Shown: positions 9,105-17,989, counted from the first letter of the stretch. The stretch is DNA of 64,000 nucleotides from JAUWKC01 sp035527845 (GCA_035527845.1 DATKZT010000070.1:1-64000), one strand, 5' to 3'. The notes: generated by a model not told the origin, from the sequence alone. Program-made: numbers and translations.

Positions 9105-9267
9105 TGCGGTCAGCGCACCCCGGGCCTTTTAGGGCAAAGTTTTTGCGTTGTGAACGCCGAAGAAATATTGTAATCTGTTTTATGCTTGCAGACAACTATT
9201 GGTTTTCGGTGATGGGAATCATATACCAGTGTGGGCTTTTGCCGAATATTCTTGCGGATACAAGCTG

Positions 9268-10815
9268 ATGAGTGGAGGTTCGCTGGCGGTATCATTGCCG
9301 TTTAATCCGATCAAACTTATCCTTCTGATAGGGTGGGTGTACCTTTGCCTCTACTTTGTTCAGCGCGTTCAATTGAGCATGCTGGTGCCAAAGCACCGCA
9401 AATCGATAGCGAATATCGTCACCCTTTTTACCGGGCCGGTACTTCTGCTTGTGCTGATGGTTGCAGATTCGGCAAGAAAGTCCTCCCGTACGGGGGACAG
9501 CATGTTCGGCATACTGGTCGGCCAAATACAAAAGGCGATTGCGCGCATAAGCCCCGGGGGCTTTGCGGGCGTGAAAACACACCCTCAGATAGAGCTTCTC
9601 GATTCGTCGGGGCGGCATCTCAAAGAGATATACGGCCGGGGCAAAGGCAGAAAAGAGGACCGCCATACACTTGAGCTAACGGAACGCATCGTTTGGAATG
9701 CGCTTGAGGACGGCGCCAGCGACATCCTGATTGATCCCAAGGACGAGACGACCTACACGGTGAGGTTTCGTGTAGATGGGGTGCTGCGCGTAGTGGACGA
9801 GATTGCTGCGGAGTCGGGGCACGCGGTGATAAACAGCATCAAGGCTGTTTCCAGTATGGACATTTCGGAAAGACGGAGGCCTCAGGACGGCGCGTTTGCG
9901 GCGAAAGTAGGAGATGCGACGGCGGGCTTCCGGGCGGCAAGCGCCGGCGTTTTGCACGGCGAAAAGCTGTCGATTCGGGTGCTCAGCAAAGTGGCGGGCA
10001 TGTACACGCTGAGCAATATCGGCATGACGGAGAAGCAGCGGGCGGTCATACTGAATGCCATCAGCAAGCCGTCGGGGATGCTGCTTCTATGTGGTCCCAC
10101 CGGGAGCGGCAAAACGACGACGCTATACGCGATGCTCAGTGAGATCGACTTCTACACGCGCAATGTTATCACGGTGGAGGACCCGATCGAATGTGTGCTT
10201 GCGCACACGAGCCAGATTGAGGTCAACCCGAAAGCGGGTATCACTTTCGCCAACAGCCTGCGAAGCATTTTGAGACAGGACCCGGACGTAATCTGTGTTG
10301 GTGAGATACGCGATGAGGAAACGGCGGGGATAGCGCTCCGGTCCGCCCAGACGGGTCACCTCGTGCTGGCGACAATCCACTCCGACACGAACGCATCGGC
10401 ATTGATACGGCTGATGGACCTCGGCGTGACACCGCTGCTGTTGTCATCGGGACTGAATGTGATCATTGCTCAACGACTGCTTCGGCGACTGTGCAGCAGG
10501 TGCAAGGTGCCGGCCCAACTAACGCAGAGCCAGATGCTGGACTTTCGTAAGAAAGGTATAAACTACAAGTGCATACTTCAGCCTCAGGGATGCAGCGAGT
10601 GTAATTGGACCGGCTATCGTGGAAGAATTGGGATTTTCGATATTCTTGTGGTCGATGACAAGCTGAAAGCGAGTATTGCCAACAGTCAGTTATCGGTCAC
10701 AGCTCTGCGTGAAGAAGGCAGCAAGAAAGGGATGGCCAGCTTATTCAAACACGGACTGAAGATGGTGGTATCGGGCATAACCAGCCTGGAAGACCTTAAA
10801 AGGGTGGTGGGATAG
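9268..10815 (+). CDS. GspE/PilB-family ATPase with N-terminal membrane segments
   Basis: A 515-residue member of the type II secretion/type IV pilus assembly ATPase family. The catalytic part has Walker A (GPTGSGKTTT, about residue 280), the Asp box/Walker B region (RQDPDVICVGEIRDEETA), the His box (TGHLVLATIHSD) and the CxxC...CxxC zinc motif (LCSRCK...CSECNW) typical of GspE/PilB. The N terminus is odd: instead of the usual soluble N1 domain it has two hydrophobic segments (LILLIGWVYLCLYFVQ and LFTGPVLLLVLMVADS). The start is uncertain: ATG 9268 is taken, but a TTG at 9199 is in frame and no strong ribosome site distinguishes them. The next gene begins 5 nt after its stop. No pilin or secretin gene is in the window. 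Confidence 0.88.
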   Translation: MSGGSLAVSLPFNPIKLILLIGWVYLCLYFVQRVQLSMLVPKHRKSIANIVTLFTGPVLLLVLMVADSARKSSRTGDSMFGILVGQIQKAIARISPGGFAGVKTHPQIELLDSSGRHLKEIYGRGKGRKEDRHTLELTERIVWNALEDGASDILIDPKDETTYTVRFRVDGVLRVVDEIAAESGHAVINSIKAVSSMDISERRRPQDGAFAAKVGDATAGFRAASAGVLHGEKLSIRVLSKVAGMYTLSNIGMTEKQRAVILNAISKPSGMLLLCGPTGSGKTTTLYAMLSEIDFYTRNVITVEDPIECVLAHTSQIEVNPKAGITFANSLRSILRQDPDVICVGEIRDEETAGIALRSAQTGHLVLATIHSDTNASALIRLMDLGVTPLLLSSGLNVIIAQRLLRRLCSRCKVPAQLTQSQMLDFRKKGINYKCILQPQGCSECNWTGYRGRIGIFDILVVDDKLKASIANSQLSVTALREEGSKKGMASLFKHGLKMVVSGITSLEDLKRVVG

Positions 10816-10820
10816 AGATT

Positions 10821-11498
10821 ATGACATTTTGGCTGGGCATATTGGTAGGCGGGCTTTTCGCCTGGCTGGGTTTCAAGATCGGTTTCTATCAGACGTGGGC
10901 GGTGCTGTTCAACGTTGTGATTGCCGTGTACCTGGCTATTTTCCTCGGTCCGCTCATTTTAGAGGTTATCCCGGGGGTTTCGGACACGGCTTACAGCACA
11001 GTTCTCGCGGTGATAAGCACGGCTATCGGCACCTTTCTGATTTTGCAGTGTCTGTCCTATACGTTCTTCACAGGTCAGTTCAACGTTTCCATTCCGATGT
11101 TACTCGACAGTCTGGGCGCTGTTTTGCTGGGATTTCTGGCGGGTTTTCTGGTCTGGAGCTTTGTCGTTGTTCTTGTATCCATGACGCCTCTTTCTCAAAA
11201 TTCGCTGCTGCAGGGAATCGGCTTCGGCGATAAGCCCCAAGCCAGGCAGACGCACAAGTCGAACATCTGCTGGTGGTGCAACACGGTCCACTGGTTTGTG
11301 GGCAAGGACGACTGTGCACCTGAAAAAACCCTCGATGGCCTATTGGAGAAGGCCAGGCCGGCAGGAAAAAGAACGCCGAAGCAACCCAGCGATGTCAACG
11401 AGCCGCCGGCGGCAGGGGTTGACAGGAAGAAGGCTGCCGGTCCCACGGATAAGAAGTCGAAATCAACAGCGACGGAAGAACTTATCAGTGACATGTAA
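10821..11498 (+). CDS. CvpA-like integral membrane protein
   Basis: A 225-residue protein with about four transmembrane helices in its first 130 residues (for example GILVGGLFAWLGFKIGF and LLGFLAGFLVWSFVVVLVSM), in the manner of the CvpA family. A hydrophilic tail contains a Cys/Trp-rich stretch (NICWWCNTVHWF) and Lys/Pro-rich sequence. The start ATG lies 5 nt after the stop of the ATPase gene, so they are almost certainly co-transcribed. Assignment to CvpA rests on topology only. The tail cysteines could bind metal or form a redox site. Confidence 0.65.
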   Translation: MTFWLGILVGGLFAWLGFKIGFYQTWAVLFNVVIAVYLAIFLGPLILEVIPGVSDTAYSTVLAVISTAIGTFLILQCLSYTFFTGQFNVSIPMLLDSLGAVLLGFLAGFLVWSFVVVLVSMTPLSQNSLLQGIGFGDKPQARQTHKSNICWWCNTVHWFVGKDDCAPEKTLDGLLEKARPAGKRTPKQPSDVNEPPAAGVDRKKAAGPTDKKSKSTATEELISDM

Positions 11499-11529
11499 GG
11501 CGACGCCTTGGGCCACACATACCCCATAG

Positions 11530-13332
11530 TCAGCTTTTCGCCTGGTCGAGTATGAGGACATTGACTTTCTGGCTGGGCAGGTTGAGGGCGCCATAAGCAG
11601 CGGCCGCGGCGGCTCTCAAAGCATCCAGGCCGGAGTCCGCCTCGCGAGAACTGACCAGTGAATAGATGGCATCTACAGTCTCGTTATCGAGCAGCCTCGC
11701 ATTGACTTTGGCGGAGGCGGCCAGCGATGCAAACGCCTGTAAGCGGACGTCCATGGCGTTGGTTTCAGCAAGAGCCATCGAGGCAATCGAGCGCTGGGCA
11801 TCGGGACTGTCCAGATAGGCCAGGGCCTGACCGGCGAGGATTTGAATCTTCGGCTGCCGGCTCTTAGTTGCATCCATCAGTACCGTCTGGGCGGCGGACA
11901 GGTCTATGACGCGGTTGCGAGTCTGGGCCAATTTCGCCATAACCGTTACTGCTCGCAGGGCATAGCTGTGCGCCAGATCCGGATTCCAGCGTTCAGAGTT
12001 TTCGGATTCGGCCTGAGGTTCTTGTGCCAAGGCCTCGGCGAGATTGCGGACCACGAGGATGGTTTCCGGGAACATTTCCTTTGGCCCGGCGGAAGCTATG
12101 GCAATGGCGGCACTGTACCTGACGGCGCGGTCGTTGAAGGACAGGGCCTGCACAAGGGGCTGGGCGGTACCGAGTCGATAGAGCAGGGACTTCTCGCCGG
12201 CGGTAACCGCCAATGCCTCAATGGCGCCGAGAGCGACGTATGCATTATTGTCCTTGACGGCGCGAGCCAGCGCCTGATGGAGATACTCAGGTCCTGCGGT
12301 GGTGGCATAGGTCATGGCGTCGGCATGGCCTGGGCCGAAGTAGTTGGGCATCTCAATATTTGTCGACTCTGCCTTAAAGTAAGCGGCGAGCCACAGGCCG
12401 ATGGCCTGGCCGAAGGCGGCATCGGCCTTGAGCGCCCATTCACACTCGCGCATGGCCATAAGCTCGTAGAAATAGTTTTTGTCGACCTTTTCGCTGGTCA
12501 GCCGGCCGGTGTTGGCGTCCCAGAACCATACGTTTGCAAACTCGGCGTCCTCGGCCGGCGCCAACGACTCGCCGTGATAGTAATAATCCTGGGCAAGGCG
12601 ATAAAACAGCTCGGCGGCAGGCATATTCAAGGCCGCGGGGTTAATCTGGTTGATGCCTCGGCCGGCAAGCTCGCGAAGCTGTGTGGACTGGTCGTTTTCG
12701 ATGACGTACTTCAGGTAAGGCAGGGCCTGCGGGTAACGGATGCCGCCGAGGGCCTTGACTATCTCGGCCTTGACCGCGACGTTGCCGGTCTGCAGGGCAA
12801 CGCCAAGCGGCCTTATAGCGTCTCTGCCGATTTCGGGCAGGGCCTGTATTACGTTGGGCCACTCGTCTCTACGAGAAGGGTCTGCAAGGGCGTCGAGCAT
12901 AAAAGATATGGCGTATTCGCCGGCGCTTCTGAGGCGCTTTGTGGCGACGTGCCGGCCTCGCTCCGTGCTGCTGAGCCTCTTTACCTCTTCGACGATTATT
13001 TGCGGGTCGGTACGCCGAATAAACTTGCCCAGCTCGATAAGCTCCCAGAGCTTCGTGCTGAGCTCGGCGAGCTCGGGGTCGTGCGGCGTGTCCTTCGCCC
13101 TTAACAACAAGGCATAGCCCTGCGGATTGGCCTGGCTCAAATCGTGCAGGGCGACTGGGTCGGGCTTGCTTTCAATGATAGCAAGTGCGTTTGCCTTGGC
13201 CATATCGAGCCGGCCGATCAGGGCGTAATGGAGGTAGTCGTTCCAGTGGTCCTCCAGAGACTGGGCTATGCAAGCGGCGGCGGCAAGAACTCCGGCTGCG
13301 AAGATTACCGCGATAGTCTTTCGGTTAAGCAT
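11530..13332 (-). CDS. Exported HEAT-repeat protein
   Basis: A 600-residue protein with a signal peptide (MLNRKTIAVIFAAGVLAAAAC) and alpha-helical HEAT-type repeats along most of its length (for example AVKAEIVKALGGIRYPQALPY and AVRYSAAIAIASAGPKEMFP). HEAT arrays bind proteins; the partner is unknown. The ATG at 13332 is favoured because GGAGG lies 7 nt upstream; an ATG five codons earlier overlaps that ribosome site. It converges with the CvpA-like gene, 31 nt apart with no obvious terminator. A promoter and hairpin leader lie upstream. Confidence 0.85.
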   Translation of the reverse strand: MLNRKTIAVIFAAGVLAAAACIAQSLEDHWNDYLHYALIGRLDMAKANALAIIESKPDPVALHDLSQANPQGYALLLRAKDTPHDPELAELSTKLWELIELGKFIRRTDPQIIVEEVKRLSSTERGRHVATKRLRSAGEYAISFMLDALADPSRRDEWPNVIQALPEIGRDAIRPLGVALQTGNVAVKAEIVKALGGIRYPQALPYLKYVIENDQSTQLRELAGRGINQINPAALNMPAAELFYRLAQDYYYHGESLAPAEDAEFANVWFWDANTGRLTSEKVDKNYFYELMAMRECEWALKADAAFGQAIGLWLAAYFKAESTNIEMPNYFGPGHADAMTYATTAGPEYLHQALARAVKDNNAYVALGAIEALAVTAGEKSLLYRLGTAQPLVQALSFNDRAVRYSAAIAIASAGPKEMFPETILVVRNLAEALAQEPQAESENSERWNPDLAHSYALRAVTVMAKLAQTRNRVIDLSAAQTVLMDATKSRQPKIQILAGQALAYLDSPDAQRSIASMALAETNAMDVRLQAFASLAASAKVNARLLDNETVDAIYSLVSSREADSGLDALRAAAAAAYGALNLPSQKVNVLILDQAKS

Positions 13333-13334
13333 TG

Positions 13335-13475
13335 AAATGCCTCCCATAAACCGTGTTTTTTGTCAGGGTGCGAAAACCGTATTCGGCGGCTCCTACCCTC
13401 TTCTTGCGACCCTAAATCCGGCCGTCTGCAACCAGACAGCCAACCTTCAGACGGCATTAGCTGCTCGTCCTCGGA
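13335..13475 (-). promoter_or_regulatory. Structured 5' leader of the HEAT-repeat gene, class unknown
   Basis: The leader holds a perfect 8-bp stem (GCCGTCTG at 13455-13448 pairing with CAGACGGC at 13428-13421, 19-nt loop). Closer to the gene a second arrangement is possible, with AGGGT pairing with ACCCT around an inner CCG-AATA-CGG hairpin, ending about 30 nt before the ribosome binding site. I do not recognise a known riboswitch class. Confidence 0.4.
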
Positions 13476-13481
13476 ACATGT

Positions 13482-13510
13482 ATGATACACAAAAATGCGG
13501 GTTCTGTCAA
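13482..13510 (-). promoter_or_regulatory. Sigma-70-type promoter of the HEAT-repeat gene
   Basis: On the - strand, TTGACA (13510-13505) and TATCAT (13487-13482) have a 17-nt spacer. Transcription starting near 13475 would give a leader of about 143 nt before the ATG at 13332. Confidence 0.65.
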
Positions 13511-13689
13511 TAGAAAAGCGTCCCCGATTATCGGAATAGGGCTGCCCTGAGCGTGGATGAGCGATACTGCAAATTCCGCGGAAGCAAGCTGTAATGTTGG
13601 GGCATCGGGAGCAGGGGTTGTCGATGAGTACGTGCGGCGTTTGAAATTGGGTCCGATCCGACTTCGCCGTGGCAAGCAGGCTCCGCCGC

Positions 13690-14190
13690 GATAAATTGGG
13701 TTCGTTTGGGTTCGTTTTGGCTTTGGGGGCCCCTGGCAGGCCAAAAATTGGGTTTGTTTTGGGTTCGTTTGGGTTCGTTTTGGCTTTGAGGGGCCCTGAG
13801 GAGCGAAAAATTGGGTTTGTTTTGGCTTTGTTTGGGTTTGTTTTGGGTTTGTTTTTGGGCGGCCGAAAGGGCACATATTTTCGTAAGTCGTTTGTGAAAA
13901 GGGGTTTGCGTTGATTTTGGCTGTTTGGGAAATTGGGTTCGTTTGTACAAAAAAGGGCGAATTTGTAGAGGACTCTCGACAGAAATCGAACAGAGAAGAC
14001 GCAAGACGGAAGGATTCTGGATACTCGATCCTCGTGGCTCGTATTGAGTTGGCGGGATGGGTAATTTGGTTGGCGATAGGAAAGCTTGCCGATTTACTAT
14101 TTACGATTTGATATTTACTATTGAGCATTGAGTGTTTTAGACTATTCAATTTGGGGGGTATTATACTCGATTTTGGGGTGGAAGTAAAGG
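13690..14190 (-). repeat. Dispersed repeat, copy A (K-T-N-P/Q-T-Q type)
   Basis: A strongly strand-biased stretch (G/T-rich on +, A/C-rich on -) made of units of roughly 60 bp. On the - strand a unit reads as AACCCAAAC variants followed by CAATTTTT and GGGCCCC. Translated on the - strand it gives runs such as KTNPKQTQTKPKQTQFF and QGPSKPKRTQTNPKQTQF. Its head (14145-14190) contains TATTATACTCGATTTTGGG; the reverse complement of that head occurs in copy B near 51632-51660. Open frames across it are by-products of the repeat. Confidence 0.8.
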
Positions 14191-14363
14191 AAAAAGTGGG
14201 CAAGACAAAGGACCCAAGACTCAGGACGCAAGAGGCGGGAAGGGTGGAGCGGGGAGCGTGGAGGGGGGAGGAGGGGAACAGCAGAAATCAAAAGCCAAAA
14301 ATACAACGCAAAGATCAAAGAGGGGTGGTTTTTGGGGAAAAAGGGTTGACCATTGGGCGAGTT

Positions 14364-14434
14364 GGGCGGTAGGATGGCGGAGAGTGCGACAGCGGTGTGA
14401 TAGTTCCTTGCGTTTACGGGAAGTGGTCGTGGAC
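14364..14434 (+). repeat. Direct repeat, left copy, flanking the PIN gene
   Basis: About 70 bp beginning GGGCGGTAGGATGGCGGA and containing ACAGCGGTGTG and CGGGAAG..GTCGTGGA. It recurs in the same orientation at 14934-15006 on the other side of the PIN-domain gene, with a modest number of substitutions and an indel. Confidence 0.75.
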
Positions 14435-14465
14435 AGGCGTGTACGGGGTAGCGTGAGGTGACAGC

Positions 14466-14942
14466 GTGAGGTATATGTTTGATACAGTGGCGCTCAACAT
14501 AATGATCAAGAGTAGGGTGGATACGGCTCAATTCGATAAGAATCATGAATACTATATAACGCCTGTGCAGCGTGCCGAGATTCTGATGACAAAGGATTCG
14601 GGACTTCGCACAAAGTTGCTGGAGGGCCTGGAAGTCATAGAGAACTCCACGCCGGTCGCAAGCGTGCGTATACGGTCAGCACCATGGGGCCACTTTCCGT
14701 GGGGACACGGCCCTTGGGGCGGCGGAGACGGCAAATACCATCCTGACATCTTGAGGAGACTGTCAGAATGTCGAGGGAATAAGAGTGCGAGAGGTAATAA
14801 CGAAGACGCGTTGATTATTGAAGTTTGCAAGATGAACAGGATGACCTTAGTGACAAATGACGAAGCAGCCCAAAAGGTATCCGGCGATCTCGGAGTCAGT
14901 TGGGTGAGCGTGGATGCGTTCTTGGCGGGGATGGGGCGGTAG
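14466..14942 (+). CDS. PIN-domain protein (VapC-like putative RNase)
   Basis: A 158-residue protein with the PIN nuclease pattern: an acidic residue in the first strand (RYMFDTVALN), an acidic helix region (NNEDALIIEVCKMNRM) and the late strand LVTNDEAAQKVSG. PIN toxins cleave RNA with Mg2+. The start is GTG at 14466, or the ATG three codons later. A Trp/Gly/His-rich insert (WGHFPWGHGPWGGG) in the middle is unusual for the family. No antitoxin-like small gene lies next to it, so it may be a solitary or orphaned toxin. Its 3' end overlaps the right direct repeat. Confidence 0.65.
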   Translation: MRYMFDTVALNIMIKSRVDTAQFDKNHEYYITPVQRAEILMTKDSGLRTKLLEGLEVIENSTPVASVRIRSAPWGHFPWGHGPWGGGDGKYHPDILRRLSECRGNKSARGNNEDALIIEVCKMNRMTLVTNDEAAQKVSGDLGVSWVSVDAFLAGMGR

Positions 14943-15006
14943 GATGGCGGACGAGTGTTACAGCGGTGTGGCAGTTGCTCGCGTTTTCGGGAAAAAGTCG
15001 TGGATC
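14934..15006 (+). repeat. Direct repeat, right copy, flanking the PIN gene
   Basis: Matches 14364-14434 (GGGCGGTAGGATGGCGGA, ACAGCGGTGTG, GTCGTGGA). It starts inside the last codons of the PIN gene. From 15007 to 15304 I see no further gene; translated stretches look like intergenic repeat debris. Confidence 0.75.
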
Positions 15007-15304
15007 GGGGCTCGTTCCGCCAAGAGGACCCGCCTGCGGCGGACAAGCGGCAGGTAAATAGCGTATCTTCAAGGTTCGGGGAGTGGGAGACTGAGGAGGC
15101 AAGACAACAGGGAAAGATAAAGGACAGAAGGCCAAGCGGGATTACAGACATTCTGATGCAGGGGAAAGAAGTGAGCAGCAAGCAGGCGTCTGCGCCATTC
15201 GGTGTGCTCCACGATTGCGGTTCGCATACACAGAAGTTGACATTATATTCTTTGTGCAATAAACTGATAACAAGAATATTAATATGTTTTAGTTGAGGAA
15301 AAAG

Positions 15305-16066
15305 ATGAATCGAGTCGATTATTTTCGGGACCTATCAAAAGAATTGAGAGCGGTCCAGAACCGAATCCGCAATTTCATCGGAGAAGCCCACTGGCCGTCG
15401 GATGGAGCGTGGAAAGAGAGTGTTTTGCGTACGGTTATCCGAAAGTATCTTCCTCCATCGTTTACTGTGGGGTCGGGATTTGTTGTGACAGGTGAAGATG
15501 TCAGCACCCAGATAGATATTCTCATTTGCGATGACTCAGCACCGATCCTATTTCGAGACGGTGATTTCCTGGTTGCAACGGCAGATTGCGTTCGTGCTGT
15601 GGTGGAAGTGAAGACAAAGATTGAGGTATCGAAGGTTGAAGCGGCCCTGAAAAAGCTTAACGGTATTTCGGACCTTATGAAGCGGCGGTGCGTGCATCCT
15701 GCTCCATTTTTGGGGTTATTCTGCTATGAGGAAATAGCTTGTCAACCAGAGACAATTTTGAACGAGTTGCGGAAAGTAAATGGAGAGCCAACAGCAAGCT
15801 ACGTGATTCAAGCTCTCTGTTTTGGCGATAACGAGTTTTATCGGTTTTGGGAGTTTAACCCACAGACGGCTTCCGACATGCCTTACGAATCATGGCACGC
15901 ATACAAGTTGGAGGGTACGGCTCCAGGATATTTTATTCATAATATAATCGAGTTTCTTTTCCCACGTGCGGTTGAGGGGGCAGAGAACCTATGGTATCCC
16001 GCCGATGGAAAAGAAAGCTGTCTTGCTGGAAGGAAGAGGAGAGATAACAGGCGAAGCAGTCTGTAA
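15305..16066 (+). CDS. DUF6602-type nuclease-like protein
   Basis: A 253-residue protein. The pattern matches the DUF6602 group: a helix then RKYLPPSFTVGSGFVV, a strand with QIDILICDDS and a following VRAVVEVKTKIE. The D...ExK arrangement (IDILI, EVK) is that of the PD-(D/E)XK nuclease fold. The ATG at 15305 has GAGG 8 nt upstream; a TTG at 15293 is in frame but less likely. Members of this group are often near restriction-modification or other defence genes, and here a methyltransferase-nuclease fusion converges with it. Substrate and partner are not known. Confidence 0.7.
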   Translation: MNRVDYFRDLSKELRAVQNRIRNFIGEAHWPSDGAWKESVLRTVIRKYLPPSFTVGSGFVVTGEDVSTQIDILICDDSAPILFRDGDFLVATADCVRAVVEVKTKIEVSKVEAALKKLNGISDLMKRRCVHPAPFLGLFCYEEIACQPETILNELRKVNGEPTASYVIQALCFGDNEFYRFWEFNPQTASDMPYESWHAYKLEGTAPGYFIHNIIEFLFPRAVEGAENLWYPADGKESCLAGRKRRDNRRSSL

Positions 16067-16200
16067 GCATTTTCACGGATTTTATTCTGGAAGATTAGGT
16101 ATACCAGAGGGGGATGAGGGGATCGCAAGTCCTGTCTGCGTCGGGATTGTGTTTTGCGGGCACGTCGGGAGGCTCGGTATGAGTGCTACGGTTGCGGAGT

Positions 16201-17697
16201 TCACACGAGTTTGTAGGCGATTTGTTCATCGAGTATGTCTTTGACGGTTAAGGCAATGATGGATTTGCCGGTCCTCTTGAAGAAGGCCTGAATTTCTGAG
16301 ATGGCGTCGGCGGAGTAGTCGAACGAGACGAAGAAGCCCTTGTTGCGGTCTTCGCGCATCATAACGGCCTCGAAGGAATCGATATCGGGACGGCCGACCT
16401 TCTCTTTCTGTTTGACCTGGATTGGGTACCAAACGTCCATAAAATCGAGCTCGCCTTTCTTCTTCTTAGGGGTGGCCGAGACGGGGTAGATTCGGCCATC
16501 TATACCCATATCTCCGACCTGTGCCTTGTTGGGGATGCCGCCGAGGGCGATAACGGCCCAGTTCTCAAATTCGAACGGCGGAATGTCGCGCAGCTTCTTT
16601 TCCGTCCACGGCAGGTCACGAACGACAAACCCGCGGCCGATTCGCCAGAGTTTCTCATCCTCTTTCAGGCCGCAGACATCACGGAGGCGCTTGGCCATAA
16701 CGCGGCAGGCGGTCGGGGAAATATCAATACCGACCCACTGGCGGCCGAGGTTTTCGGCGGCGACGAGTGCTGTGCCGCACCCGCAAAAAGCATCGAGGAC
16801 AATGTCGTTAGGATTGCTGGAGGCCTTTATAATCCTGTCAAGTAGGGCAAGGGGTTTCTGGGTAGGGTAGCCGAGGCGCTCGGCTGATTGAGCCTGTATA
16901 GGCGGAATGTCTCCCCAAATACTATCAACAGGATTGCCTTTCTGCTCATCCAAGTAGCGTTTCAATGCGGGAACAGCGCCGGGTTTTGTTTGGATAACGA
17001 GACCTTTCTTATGAGCCTCTTGCATGCGACCTTTTGTCCAACGCCAGACCCGTTTAATACCGAGGAATTCATAGGTAAGATTGGGTCTGTCTTTGTTGGG
17101 GTTTGTTAAATCACCTAAGCGATAACGGCGTCCAGTGTCAGGTTCAACATATTTGTAAAAGGATTCGACATAATCTTTGGTGTGGGGTATGTATTGGCGA
17201 TTAAAGGTGTAGTCACTGCTTTGAGTGTAATAAAAGACTGTGTCGTGGTCGTTTGGGAAAGAACGGAAGGCGAGTCCTTTGGCGTTAGTGCGGCGCCAGA
17301 TTATTTCGGTTCGGAACTGGTTTTCTCCGAAGATCTGGTCGAGCATAATTTTGACGTAGTGGGAGGCGTGCCAGTCGCAGTGGAAGTAGAAGGAGCCGGT
17401 TTTCTTTAGGACGCGGTGGAGCTCGAGGCAGCGTGGGCGCATGAATTCGATGTAGGCCTGGGTGGAGGCGTGGCGGTCTTCGAAGGAGCGTTTTTCCTTT
17501 GTTTCGCCCCAGAAGACCTCGTAGTTACGGTTGGAATTGAAGGGCGGGTCGATGTAAATGAGGTCGATGCATTCATCGGGAAATTTCTTTAGCTGGTCGA
17601 GGTTGTCGCCACAATAGATGACGCGCGTATCGACCAGGACCGATGGCTTGCCAGCCGGTTGAGTCTTCCTGGATTCGGATATGGATTTCCTCACCAT
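16201..17697 (-). CDS. DNA methyltransferase fused to an Mrr-like nuclease domain
   Basis: A 498-residue protein. Residues 20-330 are a beta-class amino-methyltransferase: catalytic motif IV first (DLIYIDPPF, DPPF at 50-53), then a target-recognition region, then the SAM-binding motif I (VLDAFCGCGTALVAAENLG, about 300) and GIDIS. Residues about 380-498 look like an Mrr/restriction-endonuclease catalytic domain: GIDG, then WYPIQVKQKEKVGRPDIDSF (QVK as the catalytic Q-x-K), then GFFVSFDYS. It therefore probably both modifies and cleaves DNA in one chain. The ATG at 17697 begins a basic N terminus; an upstream extension is Pro-rich and unlikely. It converges on the DUF6602 gene with a 134-nt gap. 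Confidence 0.82.
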   Translation of the reverse strand: MVRKSISESRKTQPAGKPSVLVDTRVIYCGDNLDQLKKFPDECIDLIYIDPPFNSNRNYEVFWGETKEKRSFEDRHASTQAYIEFMRPRCLELHRVLKKTGSFYFHCDWHASHYVKIMLDQIFGENQFRTEIIWRRTNAKGLAFRSFPNDHDTVFYYTQSSDYTFNRQYIPHTKDYVESFYKYVEPDTGRRYRLGDLTNPNKDRPNLTYEFLGIKRVWRWTKGRMQEAHKKGLVIQTKPGAVPALKRYLDEQKGNPVDSIWGDIPPIQAQSAERLGYPTQKPLALLDRIIKASSNPNDIVLDAFCGCGTALVAAENLGRQWVGIDISPTACRVMAKRLRDVCGLKEDEKLWRIGRGFVVRDLPWTEKKLRDIPPFEFENWAVIALGGIPNKAQVGDMGIDGRIYPVSATPKKKKGELDFMDVWYPIQVKQKEKVGRPDIDSFEAVMMREDRNKGFFVSFDYSADAISEIQAFFKRTGKSIIALTVKDILDEQIAYKLV

Positions 17698-17961
17698 GGG
17701 GGTTAGTATAAAGCGTGCATGATAATTTGCAATATGGAAAGTGGTGAAAATTGGGGGAATGATTGGGTTGGAGGGGGGGCTTGCGGGGTAAATGAAATGC
17801 CCACGACCAGAGGCCCGCCAAAAGGATGGCGGGTAAATGCGGCTGGGGCGGACAGGCGGCGGGTGGTGAGAGGGGCCCCCCACCACAGGGGTGGGGGCTG
17901 CTATGGGGGGGCGGGGCGATTAGGGGTGGAGGCGGAAGCGGGCGGATGGCGGACTTTTCCC

Positions 17962-17989
17962 TTGACTTTTGGCGGAGGACGGCTATAAT
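17962..17989 (+). promoter_or_regulatory. Sigma-70-type promoter for the PASTA/dockerin gene
   Basis: TTGACT (17962-17967) and TATAAT (17984-17989) are separated by 16 nt. A start near 17996 gives a leader of about 350 nt. The 260 bp between the methyltransferase start and this promoter is G-rich and shows nothing I can name. Confidence 0.65.

Noticed and set aside
11842..13104. A 420-codon open frame on the + strand opposite the HEAT gene
   Set aside because: It is the shadow of the HEAT-repeat gene in GC-rich DNA; it has no ribosome site or recognisable domain.
13690..13900. Regular repeats in the 13.7 kb region as a possible CRISPR array
   Set aside because: Units follow each other without unique spacers of constant length and no cas gene is present. 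They are the internal units of the dispersed repeat.
13457..14203. Open frames on both strands of the KTNP/QTQ repeat as genes
   Set aside because: They are repetitive, lack ribosome sites, overlap each other in several frames, and recur in copy B as different frames.
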